Shown piece after piece: positions 1 to 9,495 of a DNA stretch of 24,624 nucleotides. A model generated the notes under the pieces. It searched no databases. It saw only the letters and a list, made by a program, of their open reading frames with translations, and was not told the DNA's origin. Origin of the DNA: Dimargaris cristalligena (lineage: Eukaryota > Kickxellomycota > Dimargaritomycetes > Dimargaritales > Dimargaritaceae); NCBI GenBank assembly GCA_027576995.1, contig JANBQC010000428.1:1-24624 (forward strand), read 5' to 3'. A program made the translations under genes and the position numbers. Position 1 is the first letter of the stretch. Every line of letters begins with the position of its first letter.

Positions 1-86
1 TTTGATTAATGGACGTTAGGTACATCATCGGTGACATCACCAAAGCTTAAGGGTGTTCAGTACCTGTCACAACACAACAATAAGAA

Positions 87-157
87 GCCGTTGTAGTATA
101 GTGGCAGTACATCGCGTTGTGGCCGCGCCGACGCAGGTTCGATTCCTGCCAACGGCA
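87..157 (+). tRNA. tRNA-His (anticodon GTG)
   Basis: The sequence folds as a complete intronless 71-nt cloverleaf. The 7-bp acceptor stem pairs 87-93 with 150-156, with discriminator A at 157. The D arm is 96-110. The anticodon loop is 117-123 with GTG at 119-121, and the T arm is 133-149 with loop TTCGATT (B box). The base preceding G87 is A, so the extra G-1 of mature tRNA-His would have to be added after transcription (Thg1), as is usual in eukaryotes. The outermost anticodon-stem pair (T112 with C128) is a mismatch; the other four pairs are G-C. A run of five T at 168-172 can serve as the RNA polymerase III terminator. The GTG anticodon and the close resemblance to other eukaryotic tRNA-His sequences make the identity firm. 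Confidence 0.94.
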
Positions 158-167
158 TTGATTCTTA

Positions 168-172
168 TTTTT
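168..172 (+). terminator. Pol III oligo-T terminator of tRNA-His
   Basis: Five consecutive T residues begin 11 nt after the discriminator base of the tRNA-His gene. This is the usual RNA polymerase III stop signal and spacing. Confidence 0.7.
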
Positions 173-612
173 GACCATTATGAACTAATGAAGTCGCTAT
201 CATAGATGAGATTACATACTTTTGCTGTATTTGGCGAATAGTAATGGTTGATATGTGGATGCTGAGGGAGAGGGAGGGAATCTAATGCAAGCTAATATGA
301 TAATTCTATTTTTAATTTACCAGGAAGTCGATTAAGATATATTGTCCTGGCAAAAATCCACTTGCTAATCTAAATAGTCTAACCCACCAGATTGTCTATA
401 TTACGAAGGATTGCCGAAACACATCAGTCTAGGCAGTTATAGCTTTAAATTGTCCATAAGCGTACACTATATGCCGGCTGTGTAAGAAGTTTTATGATAT
501 ATTTTTCGAGGAAAACGGGAGGGATGGCTGTTTTAGACCTACAATCTGGTTATGCAGACCAACGACACCACTGTTATATGTACTTTGATCATAGTGTCCG
601 CGTCCACCATAT

Positions 613-746
613 GGGAGAAATTCAAACCAGCTGTATAAGGTTTTACACAATACGTGTATGGGCGAATATGTGAGAATAACTTTTAACCGGTAATATTGGC
701 CTCATCCAATGGATTTTTCATTATACAGCCTGAATGAACTTCTCCC
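613..746 (+). mobile_element. MITE-like element, copy 1 (134 bp)
   Basis: A short non-coding element bounded by imperfect terminal inverted repeats of about 28 bp. The left end begins GGGAGAAATTCA; the right end, read in reverse, begins GGGAGAAGTTCA. Both arms share GCTGTATAA. It is flanked by a direct 4-bp duplication, ATAT at 609-612 and 747-750. A second copy in the opposite orientation lies at 19855-19990 and differs, by my hand alignment, at about 14 positions plus one 2-nt indel. Two copies, inverted ends and a 4-bp target duplication together indicate a non-autonomous DNA transposon. The superfamily is not assigned. Confidence 0.75.
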
Positions 747-1036
747 ATATCCAACCTGCAAGTGTGTGGTATAAAAGCTTAGAAATTGTGTTTCGTTTTC
801 TTTTGTGGGGGTAAACAATTTTAATACGATTTCAATGGTTTATCGCCTGAACTTTAATCGGATAAGCTGAGAAAGAAGGATATAATGATAATTGGAATAA
901 TAATTCAATAAATAGGCGCCAGGAATCAAGAGGGGATATGCCTGTCTTTTTGAACTCCCTCCCCCCTTCTGCCTTTCACCCCCTCATACGTACGCGCATA
1001 CAATTTTTAAGAATGGTCGGCTTAATAAGTGTCGTA

Positions 1037-1059
1037 GGTGGGGGGGAGGGGGGGGGTGG
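1037..1059 (+). repeat. G-rich tract (G-quadruplex potential)
   Basis: A nearly uninterrupted G tract broken only by single T and A bases, with enough G-runs to form a quadruplex. It lies about 35 bp beyond the stop codon of the minus-strand MIC26/27-like gene, so it is C-rich in that gene's 3' flank. Confidence 0.6.
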
Positions 1060-1091
1060 TCACATATTGCTGAGAGAGAATACCACTCTTT

Positions 1092-2505
1092 TTATTTTTG
1101 GGGCTTGTCCGACTTGGATTCTAGGCTACGCACTGAATCGACCAACGAGGCACGCGCATCATGCACGGTCGACTCGACCTGGTGGCTCAGCTTACTACCA
1201 AGACCGGTCAGTTGATGGATGGTGTTTCGGGCCTGTCGCTCGGTCTGCTCATCACCGTAGGTATCATATAGTCTACGGCTCAGGGTACGCGCGGTACCCG
1301 GGAGAAAATAGAAGGAAGAGGCGGCGGCGAAGAACACCGGGGCGGTCCAGCGGACTAGGAAATTGCCTGGAGTAGATGAGGTAGTATATATTGGGGGATG
1401 TGGTTGATACGATGGGGGAAGGGGGTTAATGAAGTTAAGGAATAGTCCAAAGTGAGTCTTAGGGATTGATCAAACATAATCCCGGTATATTGGGGACATA
1501 GTGGCAACGTATTGGTTAGATTGGAAGGGAGAAGGGTTTAGGGAGCATGCAAATCGGATTATTCAAATGGGAGACTTACGTCTACGGGCGAATACCGACC
1601 CAGCCAGACCGGCAACGGCGACATAGAGGGCACCCGGAAAGAGCTTCTCGCCCTTGGGGACAGTATTCCGGACGGAGTCTAGACAATACAGATATATATT
1701 TCACAGGTGCAGGTTTAAAGTTCAGAGGGTTTGGCCGTCAATACGTGGAAATACATTAACTCATCGTGACTGTGGGTGGTGGGGAGTCACTGGGGCAGTA
1801 TGGGCGATGCTGATTGATCGCTAGTCGAAATAGGAGTAAGATATGTGTTTGATCAAATAATCCTAAGCTATACCTTCGGCACGGTGTTCCAGATCGATCC
1901 AGCGGTCGACAGCCATTTGACCGTGGGCCTAGCCGAATTTATCAAAGTGTGATTTCATATAGCGAGGATTGTGTTTAACGTTAAGAGTGTAAGTATTAGT
2001 CTGGGACATGGGGTGAATTAATCATCATTTTTCATACATTATTTTTTTAATAAAAACAAAAACGGGGTAAGCATTACGGAAGCGCTCTTGGCTTGGGTGA
2101 CTAGTACTAGAACTTACCTTGGATAAGTGAACAAAACGCTCAACGCGCTCCCGGGACTGCTTAACGGCGATTTGGAGACGGGTCGGGCCCAGTGGCGGCT
2201 GGGGTTGTACCTGACTTTCGTCATAGATACTTAACTGAACGGTTGAGCGTGAAAGTATAATAAAGGGAATAATAATAAGGATGGATATAGGCTAGGCATG
2301 AGTATTGGGCTGGGAGAGGGGAGGCTAGGCATCTAGAGGCGGGGGAGTGGTAGCCAAACGGAATAGCCGGGTCTATTTAGCGTAGGCTTCTTTGACGATG
2401 GCCTTCATGTTCCATTTGCTGAAAATGGCATGGTGCTATAGAAGGCCGTACATTTTTGGGGTTAGGGACCATCGGAGTCTCATTCGAAGGGGTGGAGGGA
2501 TCCAT
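1092..2505 (-). CDS. MICOS complex subunit, MIC26/MIC27 (apolipoprotein O-like) family
   Basis: A five-exon gene reconstructed by hand: 2505-2452, 2234-2118, 1928-1874, 1678-1580 and 1354-1092. Introns are 189-225 nt with GT-AG ends. The exons sum to 588 nt, giving an uninterrupted 195-residue protein. The family match rests on LSIYDES near residue 19, then LFPGALYVAVAGLAGSVFAR (residues 88-107) and WTAPVFFAAASSFYFLPGT (111-129). These are the two membrane segments with the PG and FLP landmarks of apolipoprotein O-like MICOS proteins, which shape cristae junctions in the mitochondrial inner membrane. The C-terminus (130-195) is polar and helical. Exons 2-5 are strongly supported. Exon 1 (18 residues, MDPSTPSNETP onward) is the weakest part, because its donor GTACGG is not ideal. 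Upstream, GTAAGATT at 2723 and an acceptor at 2528 suggest a leader intron. The gene is divergent from gtr1. Confidence 0.85.
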
Positions 2506-3351
2506 CGTAGAGGCAGAATCGGGTAGACTAGAAGGGATAAAGGGGTGGAAATTGAGGAATGAAAGGGACTACTCTGTCTACGAATGAGAGATTGTGCTAA
2601 GCTTGTTTCTGGAGGCTGTGTTCCTTCACGATTCACTGGGTTTTGGATTGGCTTGTGTAAGAGCATTCGCAGGGGCTGGGGGAATTCCCCTCCCTCCCTC
2701 TTTCTACCAGCATTCAATCTTACCTTACCACATGATGGCGGCTGCTTTCTTTATGCCAGGCCCAGGGGATCAAATATTGGTGTAAATAGGGAGTTAATGG
2801 CTGAGGTTGTAGAGAGCAATTGAGACGTTGGGGGAGGAAGAATCCAAGAACTTCACACTCAACCAATGGGCATGACTCAATGCGCATCCCCACTCTGACT
2901 GAACAGCCCAGGGCACGTGATTCAATGACGCATATACGCCCCACCCTGCCTTACAACAGACTATGAAGGGAGGCGGCGGCATTTAGTTTCCTCTCGCCCT
3001 TTCAGGGTCCCGGATTTTAACCTCCCCCCCTCCCCCTCCCTCTACAGGCCTCCAAGTCAAAGTGAAAGTGAAAACGAGCGATGGTCCTGCTTAACCTCCC
3101 ATTGACCAGAGTACAAAAGTAATAAGTCATCTGTCAGTCGAGCCCTGCAGCTACCCTCTTTCTTACTCCGCCACTCCTCCCCCATGAACTCCAGCTACCA
3201 TTTACCACTTATCCAGGCCCAACTTCATTCACTTTCAAGCACCGGCAATTCCACTTCTCATTGGAAAGATACCCAAAATAGTAAACCGGCCGCATTGTCC
3301 TGGTCTTAGTCCATTGGCTCTTGTAACCCCCTACCTTCACCACCATTCACC
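2506..3351. promoter_or_regulatory. Divergent intergenic region of MIC26/27-like gene and gtr1
   Basis: This region must hold the promoters of both flanking genes, which are transcribed away from it. The left part probably contains the leader of the minus-strand gene, including a candidate 196-nt leader intron (donor at 2723, acceptor at 2528-2529). A C-rich tract lies at 3023-3043. I see no clear TATA box for either gene. Several short open frames here lack recognisable content. Confidence 0.45.
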
Positions 3352-4664
3352 ATGAGTTCCTACGAAACGAAAAAGAAGGTAAGCAATTTCCTACACACAA
3401 GGAAGGTATATCCACGCAGCACCTGTCGTATTGATAGATATGTATTTTCGAAGCGTCTCAGCAACTCTCGGTGAATTAACCCTGTTCATTATGAATACCA
3501 CAACCGCCTCTCCACCCTTTAGATTCTACTGTTGGGGAAAAGTGGGTCCGGCAAAACCTCCATGCGGTCCATCATCTTCTCCCACTATTCCCCCTACGAT
3601 ACCCGCCGACTGGGCGCCACAATGGACGTCGAACACGTGTCCGTTCGGGTCCTCGGCCGCCTCCAACTGGCATTATGGGACTGCGGTGGTCAAGAAAACT
3701 TTATGTTCAGCTTCTTCTCCACCCAGCGCGAGTACATTTTTAAAAGCGTCGAGATGCTTATTTATGTCTTTGATATGGAAAACCGGGAGTTCGACGGTGA
3801 GTTGGCCTACTTTGACCAATGCCTGGAGGCCATCCGTTTCTACTCCAAAGACGCCAAAGTGGTGTGTCTCCTCCATAAAATGGATCTCGTAGGAACGGAC
3901 GTGCAGGATAAGGTCATTCACGATAAAACGGTGGAACTTCGTAAACGGACGGGTAAAATGCCCGTGGAAATCTATGGCACGTCCATTTTCGAACCCTCGC
4001 TGTACCGCGCGTGGTCGAAAATCATGAACTCCATCATGCCGAACATTGATCTTATCCGCCAACACCTTCAGCAGTTCTGCGCCGTGGCGGACGTGGCTGA
4101 AGTCGTCTTGTTCGAGAAATCGTCGTTTTTGGCCATTGCCGAACACCAGGCCCATCCGAATTCGACCAACAACCTCACGTTTGACCAACTTTCGTCCGTC
4201 CTCAAGAGCTTTAACTTGGCCCTCAATAACAAACGGTCTACGTCATTCAAGACTATCCGGATTCGGCAAAAGGACTTTATTCTGATTATTACGAATTTTA
4301 CCAAGAATACCGTGCTGATGGCCACCACCACCAACCCCAATATGAGTAAGTGCACACTTATCCCTTCACTCGCTTGCATCTTCTTACTCGCTGTATCGCC
4401 AGGCCGATAATTCTATCATTGGTAGATTGTCGGCACAGCTCGGAAACCGAATGTCCATATGTGACCCACTCCTACTTGCCATTGCAATATGTTTCGTGAC
4501 AGCGTCCTGTTCCCCTCCCACTAATTTCCGACCTTTTCCTCTGCCCGTAATGCCCCACTGTCACTGGATTATAAGCCATTGCCACACTTACGAGCAACGT
4601 TCGTATCGTTTGCGAACATTTCAAGAAACTCGAAGGACCCGACCCAACCGAAGGCATTCATTAA
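3352..4664 (+). CDS. gtr1: Rag family GTPase Gtr1/RagA
   Basis: Small GTPase of the Gtr1/RagA type. With its RagC/Gtr2 partner this protein recruits and activates TORC1 on the vacuole or lysosome in response to amino acids. Exons are 3352-3378, 3523-4345 and 4576-4664; introns of 144 and 230 nt have GTAAGC and GTAAGT donors. The spliced CDS is 939 nt, giving 312 residues, the normal family length. Visible motifs are the P-loop GKSGSGKTS (14-22), the switch I threonine T42 in GATMDVEHV, switch II LWDCGGQ (60-66) and HKMD (127-130), all as in RagA. The C-terminal half is the roadblock-type dimerisation domain, ending in NVRIVCEHFKKLEG, which corresponds to the RagA tail. Exon 3 is only 29 codons and is missed by a simple ORF call; reading through intron 2 gives a false 292-residue product. 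Assignment to the A/B (Gtr1) side, not C/D (Gtr2), is based on the P-loop and switch sequences. Confidence 0.95.
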
Positions 4665-5743
4665 CGCCTTTTATTTGCCCATTTCTCACCCCTTCCCATT
4701 CTCTGGGTTGCACTCAAACTCTCTGTCCCTTTTTTTTATTGCACATTTCTACTACCCTCCCATTGCACGTACGTTGTACTTTATATTACATCCCTCTTTT
4801 TTTTAAAAAAAAAAATTGAACGCGGGGAATTCCATTTTCTGTATCCTCGGATTATCACTTTCTGCCGGTCAATTGCCGACTTAATATATTATTTATTATT
4901 CTCCTTTTTATATCCCCTCCCCCATCAGCCAGCTATTCTATCGGCATGAATATCCCACATTTCTACTCTATTAGAGGACGGAGCTTGAAATTCCAGTCTG
5001 ACCACCCCCCATTCAGCATTTCAGTGGGTTTTAATCCACCCGTTCTCCTGTGGTTGTTTATCCTATATTCGAAACTCTTGTATTTTGCGAACTATAAATA
5101 AATAAATATCGCACCATCCGTTATACGAGAGCTGCTGTCCCTATGCTCCCATTGGGGTTAAGACTAGAGTGGCCAAAATGGAAAATTCCACGTTATATCC
5201 TCCTCAACCACATTTCCCATAGTTTAATTTCAGCTCGTTTTGGGTGATTAGTAGTACGCTGAAATAAATAGATACAACTATATTTATAATTTTATGTATG
5301 TATATATATAACCAGATCATTCCAATGGTGGTGGCTCAAATGGGGCCACCAAACTAAAACATCAAATTATTTTCGTAATTGTTCGAATAAATTAATAAAA
5401 TAACTGCAATAACTTAGATCGTATTCGGATCTAATCGTAAACAACTACAGGCAGGGTAGGGGATAATGGAGGGTACCAATCGTAACGAAAGGTCAAGAAT
5501 AAAATAATGTATGAGACCTTGGACAACCATCGCCAAAGAAAAAAGGGTGATTAAATGAGACGTGGATAATATGCTGATCTGATGATCTCTTCAACAGATG
5601 AATAAATAGAGTTACTGATAATAATTAAATAATAATTATAGCAGGGGAAATATATCTTCGTTTTTTAAATAATAATAATAATAATAACAATTCGAAATAT
5701 GGAAATATAAATAAAAAGATATAGAAACACCAGCCTGAAACAT
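4665..5743. other. Convergent 3' intergenic region
   Basis: An AT-rich spacer between the 3' ends of gtr1 and the minus-strand coiled-coil gene. It holds a T8/A11 tract at 4797-4815, AATAAA-type motifs near 5095-5108 that could serve as polyadenylation signals for gtr1, a short hairpin (TGGTGGC/GCCACCA arms) near 5329-5351, and an (AAT)n run at 5667-5687. I see no gene. Confidence 0.5.
5667..5687. repeat. (AAT)n microsatellite
   Basis: About seven AAT units just downstream of the stop codon of the minus-strand coiled-coil gene, in its presumed 3' untranslated region. Confidence 0.8.
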
Positions 5744-8700
5744 TTAACTAATGTAGCGTTTGCCGAAAGTGCCATTGGGACCTTCGAGTAATACCAAAGC
5801 GAAACCACACACCAGGAAACAAATGAATTTGAACCACCGGTACAAAGTCGACAGGAACCGCATCAACCACCGAATGAGACGTTCATAGGTTGAAACGGGG
5901 CGGTGCCGAGGAGCGCCGGCCCCGGATCCCGAACCCGAGCCGAGCACGGAGTCACCGAACGAAGTACTTAAGTTCAGATGACTAGTACTAGTGTGGCCCA
6001 AGTTAGTCCGGGAGGAATTGGGTGCCGAATGGTAGGGTTTATCCCCGGGAATACGGCGCCGGTGTAAAGGGCCGCGCTCCCGGGCGGTTGTGGATGATGA
6101 TGATGCTGCTGCTGCCGAATCGTAGTAACCGCCCACCTGACTCCCGGTGGAGTGGGAGGGAGGGGGGTGCGCAGCAGTCGAAGAAGAGGGGGGCGGCGAA
6201 TGTCCAGGGGAAGTAAAGTGGTGGGCTACTTTGACCAGTGGGGTGGCATTCCGCAACCAAGTGGTCAAATTAGGGAAGACGTGATCCCCTCCGTCCGGTC
6301 CGACGGCCTCTTGGCTGATCGTCACCCGTTTCTTGGCCGATCCCCCGGTCGTCGGTAGACCACGGTGGCCCCGATTAGGATTATCTAACAGCGAGTCGTG
6401 GCCATGCTCGGGGTCGTCATGACCGCTATCAGGTCCCGCCGCCGCTGCCCAAGTATCAAGCGCCTTAATTGAAGCCAGGGTTTCCATTCCTTTGGGGATG
6501 ACATCATCATTAACGGCATCACCGTCATCGGGGGTGTCTACTGCTCCTTCCAGTAGCATCGAATGGTCGGGACCGTCCATGGACAGGGCGGAGAAGTTAA
6601 GGGCGGCCGTGGATTCCGGGGCCCGGGACGGAGCGAGGGGTCGTTTAGTGGGTAAGCCACGACGACCCCGGGCCGAAGTAGAGCTCCGACGGCGTCCTCT
6701 ACTACCGCCTCCTTGGGGAATATCGCCCATATACTCTTGGAAACTGGTGGTTAAGGCGTGGGCCACCATCGACTGACCCAAAATGTCCTCATCCATGTAT
6801 CCGTCGTCCAGAACCTGGTGATCATCACCGGATCCGCGGTGGGACGGATGGAGGTAGTGGTGCTGATGACCGTTGTCGTGCAGCCCCACGGACGTGCGAA
6901 ACCCACCGGGGGGAGGCGAAGGGGGCTGGTGTTTCTGGAAGAAGTCCAGGCTCGTCGTTGGTAACGGCATTGCATCCCCCCCGAGTAGACTCGCGAACGC
7001 CGGGTCAAGTTCGACGGAAGCGGCGGTTTCCTCCACGGCAAGGTTGGGCACATGGGCGTCCGGAGGGGACATCATGAAGGTCGGGATATCGGCCGAGACC
7101 AGTTTGGCCGGCGCCGAGGTGGGTGGCACCTTGGGCGGGGAGGAACACTGGGTTTCGGAGGAATCAAGCGCGATCGTAGCCGTCACCCCTCCCTTAGCAC
7201 CACCACCACCGTTCGGGGCACTGGTAAAGGAAGCCGAAGAAGCACCCGTAGTAGTAGTTGAAGGCCGGTGGGACTTCGCCCCCTGGGAGTCCCCCTTTTT
7301 CGGACCGTCGCCGTGGGCGACCACCGCCGCTCTCTCCCCCCCTCCCGGGTGGTTTCCGGGGCTCGATGCACTACGGTTCCGGGCCAACCAATTCTTACCC
7401 CAGGAATTCAACGGGCCGGTAAAGATGGCTTTGCCCCGCGACGCAATAGCGGCCCCCAGGGTTTGGATCAGCCGGTCGGTTTCCCTTTCCAGGGCTTCCT
7501 TCTGGTTTTGGAGGGATAAGACCGGGTTACCCTGCCCCTGCGCCGCGGCGGCAGCAGCAGCCACGGCGGCCACCGCGGATAAGGCGGGTCCGTCGTGGGG
7601 GGTAGCCAAATCCTGGACCAGTCGGGTTTTCTGCTGGGCACTTTGGGTGACCGCCCGGCGTACCAGGCGTTGTTCGCGGTTATGTGGCCGCCGGGGTCCC
7701 CGACCCTGGCTCTGGATGTATTCGTCGTCGGATACTTCCACAAAGGGGTACTCGGACCGGATAAACGAGGCCTGGTTGGCCGTCCCGGGGGCCGGATGCT
7801 GTGATGGATGATGATGAGGAGGAGGGTGGTGTAGGGAGGAGCTCGACGCGGCGGGGGACGGACTGGGGGTAAGGCGCATTTGCAGTCGGGTCCGACTATC
7901 CTCGAGCTCCACCTGCAGGGCCTGCATGGCTTCCGTTTGCTGTTCGTACTGTTCACGGTACTGGTCCCCAATTTCGACGAGCTGTTCCAGTTCCTCGATG
8001 CGGGCGATTTTTTCGGTGAATTCCTTGACCAAATCATGGACGTTTTCTTCGAGGGAACTTTTTTGCATCTGGACCATCCGGAGTTGCGCTTCGAGTTGGC
8101 CGTTCCGGTTCTGGAGTTGCACGGTCCGTTGGTCGAACCGGGCCTCCTGGGCCACGAGCGAACTCTGCAGTTCGGCCAGGTCGCGTTCGAGCCGGTCGCG
8201 CACCAGTTTGATTTCCTTGTGGTGACGTTGGATGAGCCGCTCGCGCTCCTCGTGCAACATGTCCACGGTCTTTTGGGTGTTCTTGTGGGCCTGTTGGGTC
8301 TGGACGAGTTTTTGGTCGAGTTTGCGCAGGGCCTTGGCATGGGTCTGGAGCACGGTTTCGTGCTTGGCCTCCAGTTCGGACAGTCGGATTTCGGACTTGG
8401 CCAGCCGGGTCTTATAGTCCTGCCCCTCCCGCTGGGCGCTATGGAGCATGCGTTGGTTGTCGGACTGGAAAGTAGTGGCCCGCCGGAACGAGTGGGGCAA
8501 GGGACGACCACCTGTTCCTCCTCCGCTGGGGGAGGTGGGTTGCACGGACAGGTGCCGCGGGAAGGGAGGGTGGGGTGGGTGGTCCTCACTGTCCGAGTTA
8601 CTGGCCCACACGTCGCCCAGCATACTGCGGAGATTATTCTTTTGGAGGTTGAGTTCATTGATGAGCTCCTTCTTCTCGGAGTTGAGTTGGTAACGGTACT

Positions 8701-8842
8701 TGGCGGCCTTGTCCAGCTCGGCATTCTGATCGCGGATAGTGTCCAGGGCGTTTTTAAGGCGGGCCTCGGTTTCCTCGGGATTGGAACCGAGCGTCTCGGC
8801 CGGGGTGCGGTCCTTCAGACCCAGGTTGGTGGGGGTGGACAT
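5744..8842 (-). CDS. Tail-anchored coiled-coil protein, possible dynein adaptor-like
   Basis: A single-exon gene of 1032 residues with no family I can name. From the N-terminus: a short coil (about 21-79) containing LDKAAKYRYQLNSEKKEL (43-60); a long continuous coiled coil (about 127-324) rich in E, Q, R and L heptads; then about 650 residues of low-complexity Ser/Pro/Gly/His/Ala sequence. It ends in a basic amphipathic stretch and one membrane helix, FKFICFLVCGFALVLL (about 1004-1019), with a 13-residue tail, so a tail-anchored topology with the bulk in the cytosol is expected. The AAKYR segment resembles the AAxxG CC1 box of dynein adaptors such as BICD and Spindly, but the glycine is Arg. 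I chose the ATG at 8842 (context CCCC ATG TCC). The frame stays open to 9034, but that part encodes a hydrophobic run derived from a hexamer repeat and is probably untranslated leader. The gene is convergent with gtr1 and head-to-head with PLK4. Confidence 0.85.
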   Translation of the reverse strand: MSTPTNLGLKDRTPAETLGSNPEETEARLKNALDTIRDQNAELDKAAKYRYQLNSEKKELINELNLQKNNLRSMLGDVWASNSDSEDHPPHPPFPRHLSVQPTSPSGGGTGGRPLPHSFRRATTFQSDNQRMLHSAQREGQDYKTRLAKSEIRLSELEAKHETVLQTHAKALRKLDQKLVQTQQAHKNTQKTVDMLHEERERLIQRHHKEIKLVRDRLERDLAELQSSLVAQEARFDQRTVQLQNRNGQLEAQLRMVQMQKSSLEENVHDLVKEFTEKIARIEELEQLVEIGDQYREQYEQQTEAMQALQVELEDSRTRLQMRLTPSPSPAASSSSLHHPPPHHHPSQHPAPGTANQASFIRSEYPFVEVSDDEYIQSQGRGPRRPHNREQRLVRRAVTQSAQQKTRLVQDLATPHDGPALSAVAAVAAAAAAAQGQGNPVLSLQNQKEALERETDRLIQTLGAAIASRGKAIFTGPLNSWGKNWLARNRSASSPGNHPGGGERAAVVAHGDGPKKGDSQGAKSHRPSTTTTGASSASFTSAPNGGGGAKGGVTATIALDSSETQCSSPPKVPPTSAPAKLVSADIPTFMMSPPDAHVPNLAVEETAASVELDPAFASLLGGDAMPLPTTSLDFFQKHQPPSPPPGGFRTSVGLHDNGHQHHYLHPSHRGSGDDHQVLDDGYMDEDILGQSMVAHALTTSFQEYMGDIPQGGGSRGRRRSSTSARGRRGLPTKRPLAPSRAPESTAALNFSALSMDGPDHSMLLEGAVDTPDDGDAVNDDVIPKGMETLASIKALDTWAAAAGPDSGHDDPEHGHDSLLDNPNRGHRGLPTTGGSAKKRVTISQEAVGPDGGDHVFPNLTTWLRNATPLVKVAHHFTSPGHSPPPSSSTAAHPPPSHSTGSQVGGYYDSAAAASSSSTTARERGPLHRRRIPGDKPYHSAPNSSRTNLGHTSTSHLNLSTSFGDSVLGSGSGSGAGAPRHRPVSTYERLIRWLMRFLSTLYRWFKFICFLVCGFALVLLEGPNGTFGKRYIS

Positions 8843-8953
8843 GGGGTCGAAAATAGATAAGGGCGGTGAAGTGATTGGAATGTCGGCGTATATGTGGGTT
8901 TGTCGGAAAGAGTTGAAGTGAAGCGAAGGGTTGGGTTGGGATGAGGATAGGTA

Positions 8954-8989
8954 TAAGAATAATAAGAATAAGAATAGGAATAGGAATAG
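8954..8989. repeat. Degenerate AATAAG/AATAGG hexamer repeat
   Basis: About six tandem hexamer units lie just upstream of the chosen start of the tail-anchored coiled-coil gene. On the minus strand they read in frame as a Leu/Phe/Ile-rich run, which creates a misleading hydrophobic N-terminal extension of 64 codons (9034-8843). Confidence 0.75.
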
Positions 8990-9144
8990 TATAAGGGGGA
9001 GGCAATAGCCCACTGAGTAGCCGGGAAAAGCCAAGGGAGTAGAAGCCGAAGGTGGAAGTGTTAGAGGGTTAAGAAAGCGGATATGGGAATAATGCAGAGA
9101 CTATGGCGCTAAGCAATATAGCCCCCCGAGACTTGCTAATAAAA

Positions 9145-9166
9145 GGAGAGAGAGAGAGAGGAGAGG
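9145..9166. repeat. (GA)n microsatellite
   Basis: GA dinucleotide run with one interruption, upstream of the minus-strand coiled-coil gene. Confidence 0.85.
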
Positions 9167-9266
9167 CTGCTTTGTTTTTCGGAGTCAACGCCAAAGAGTA
9201 TGTATGGCAGTAGCGGAAGAATGCGATTAAGCAAGTGTTTGAATGAGGGAGGGAGTGAGTGTCAGC

Positions 9267-9297
9267 GAGTAAGTAAGTAAGTAAGTTAGTAAGTGAG
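9267..9297. repeat. (AAGT)n microsatellite
   Basis: About seven tandem AAGT units with a TTAGT interruption, in the spacer upstream of the coiled-coil gene. Confidence 0.85.
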
Positions 9298-9495
9298 AGG
9301 CTGGGCTGCCCGCTACGCTGTGCCTCACTTTAAAACAAAGCCAACTTATATTTCCTGGGGGGCATTAGCTCGGATATCTTTCACGGCCGTTGATATTATT
9401 ATTGGGGCTGGCCAAACAGCTGATTCAACAGCAGATGGGTGTAGAAAGAGAAGATGTATAGTATCTTGTAGATATGGGAGCCACCCCCATACCCC

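Larger units (their letters stand above)
158..1091. other. Gene-poor AT-rich spacer
   Basis: This is the spacer between the tRNA-His and the 3' end of the MIC26/27-like gene. I see no codon-biased open frame with plausible splice sites. It contains the MITE at 613-746 and, near its right end, a long G-rich tract at 1037-1059. Confidence 0.6.

Noticed and set aside
2378..2437. Possible terminal exon on the minus strand reading IFSKWNMKAIVKEAYAK then stop
   Set aside because: It looks protein-like and follows an AG, but no upstream exon in a matching phase could be found. The region fits better as the first intron of the MIC26/27-like gene.
6873..7811. 312-codon plus-strand open frame
   Set aside because: It lies opposite the low-complexity part of the coiled-coil gene, and its composition reflects the complement of Ser/Pro/Ala codons.
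7880..8860. 326-codon plus-strand open frame, and a 418-codon minus-strand frame at 7468-8724
   Set aside because: Both are shadows of the coiled-coil gene in other frames. The real frame shows heptads and a membrane tail; these show only bias-derived composition.
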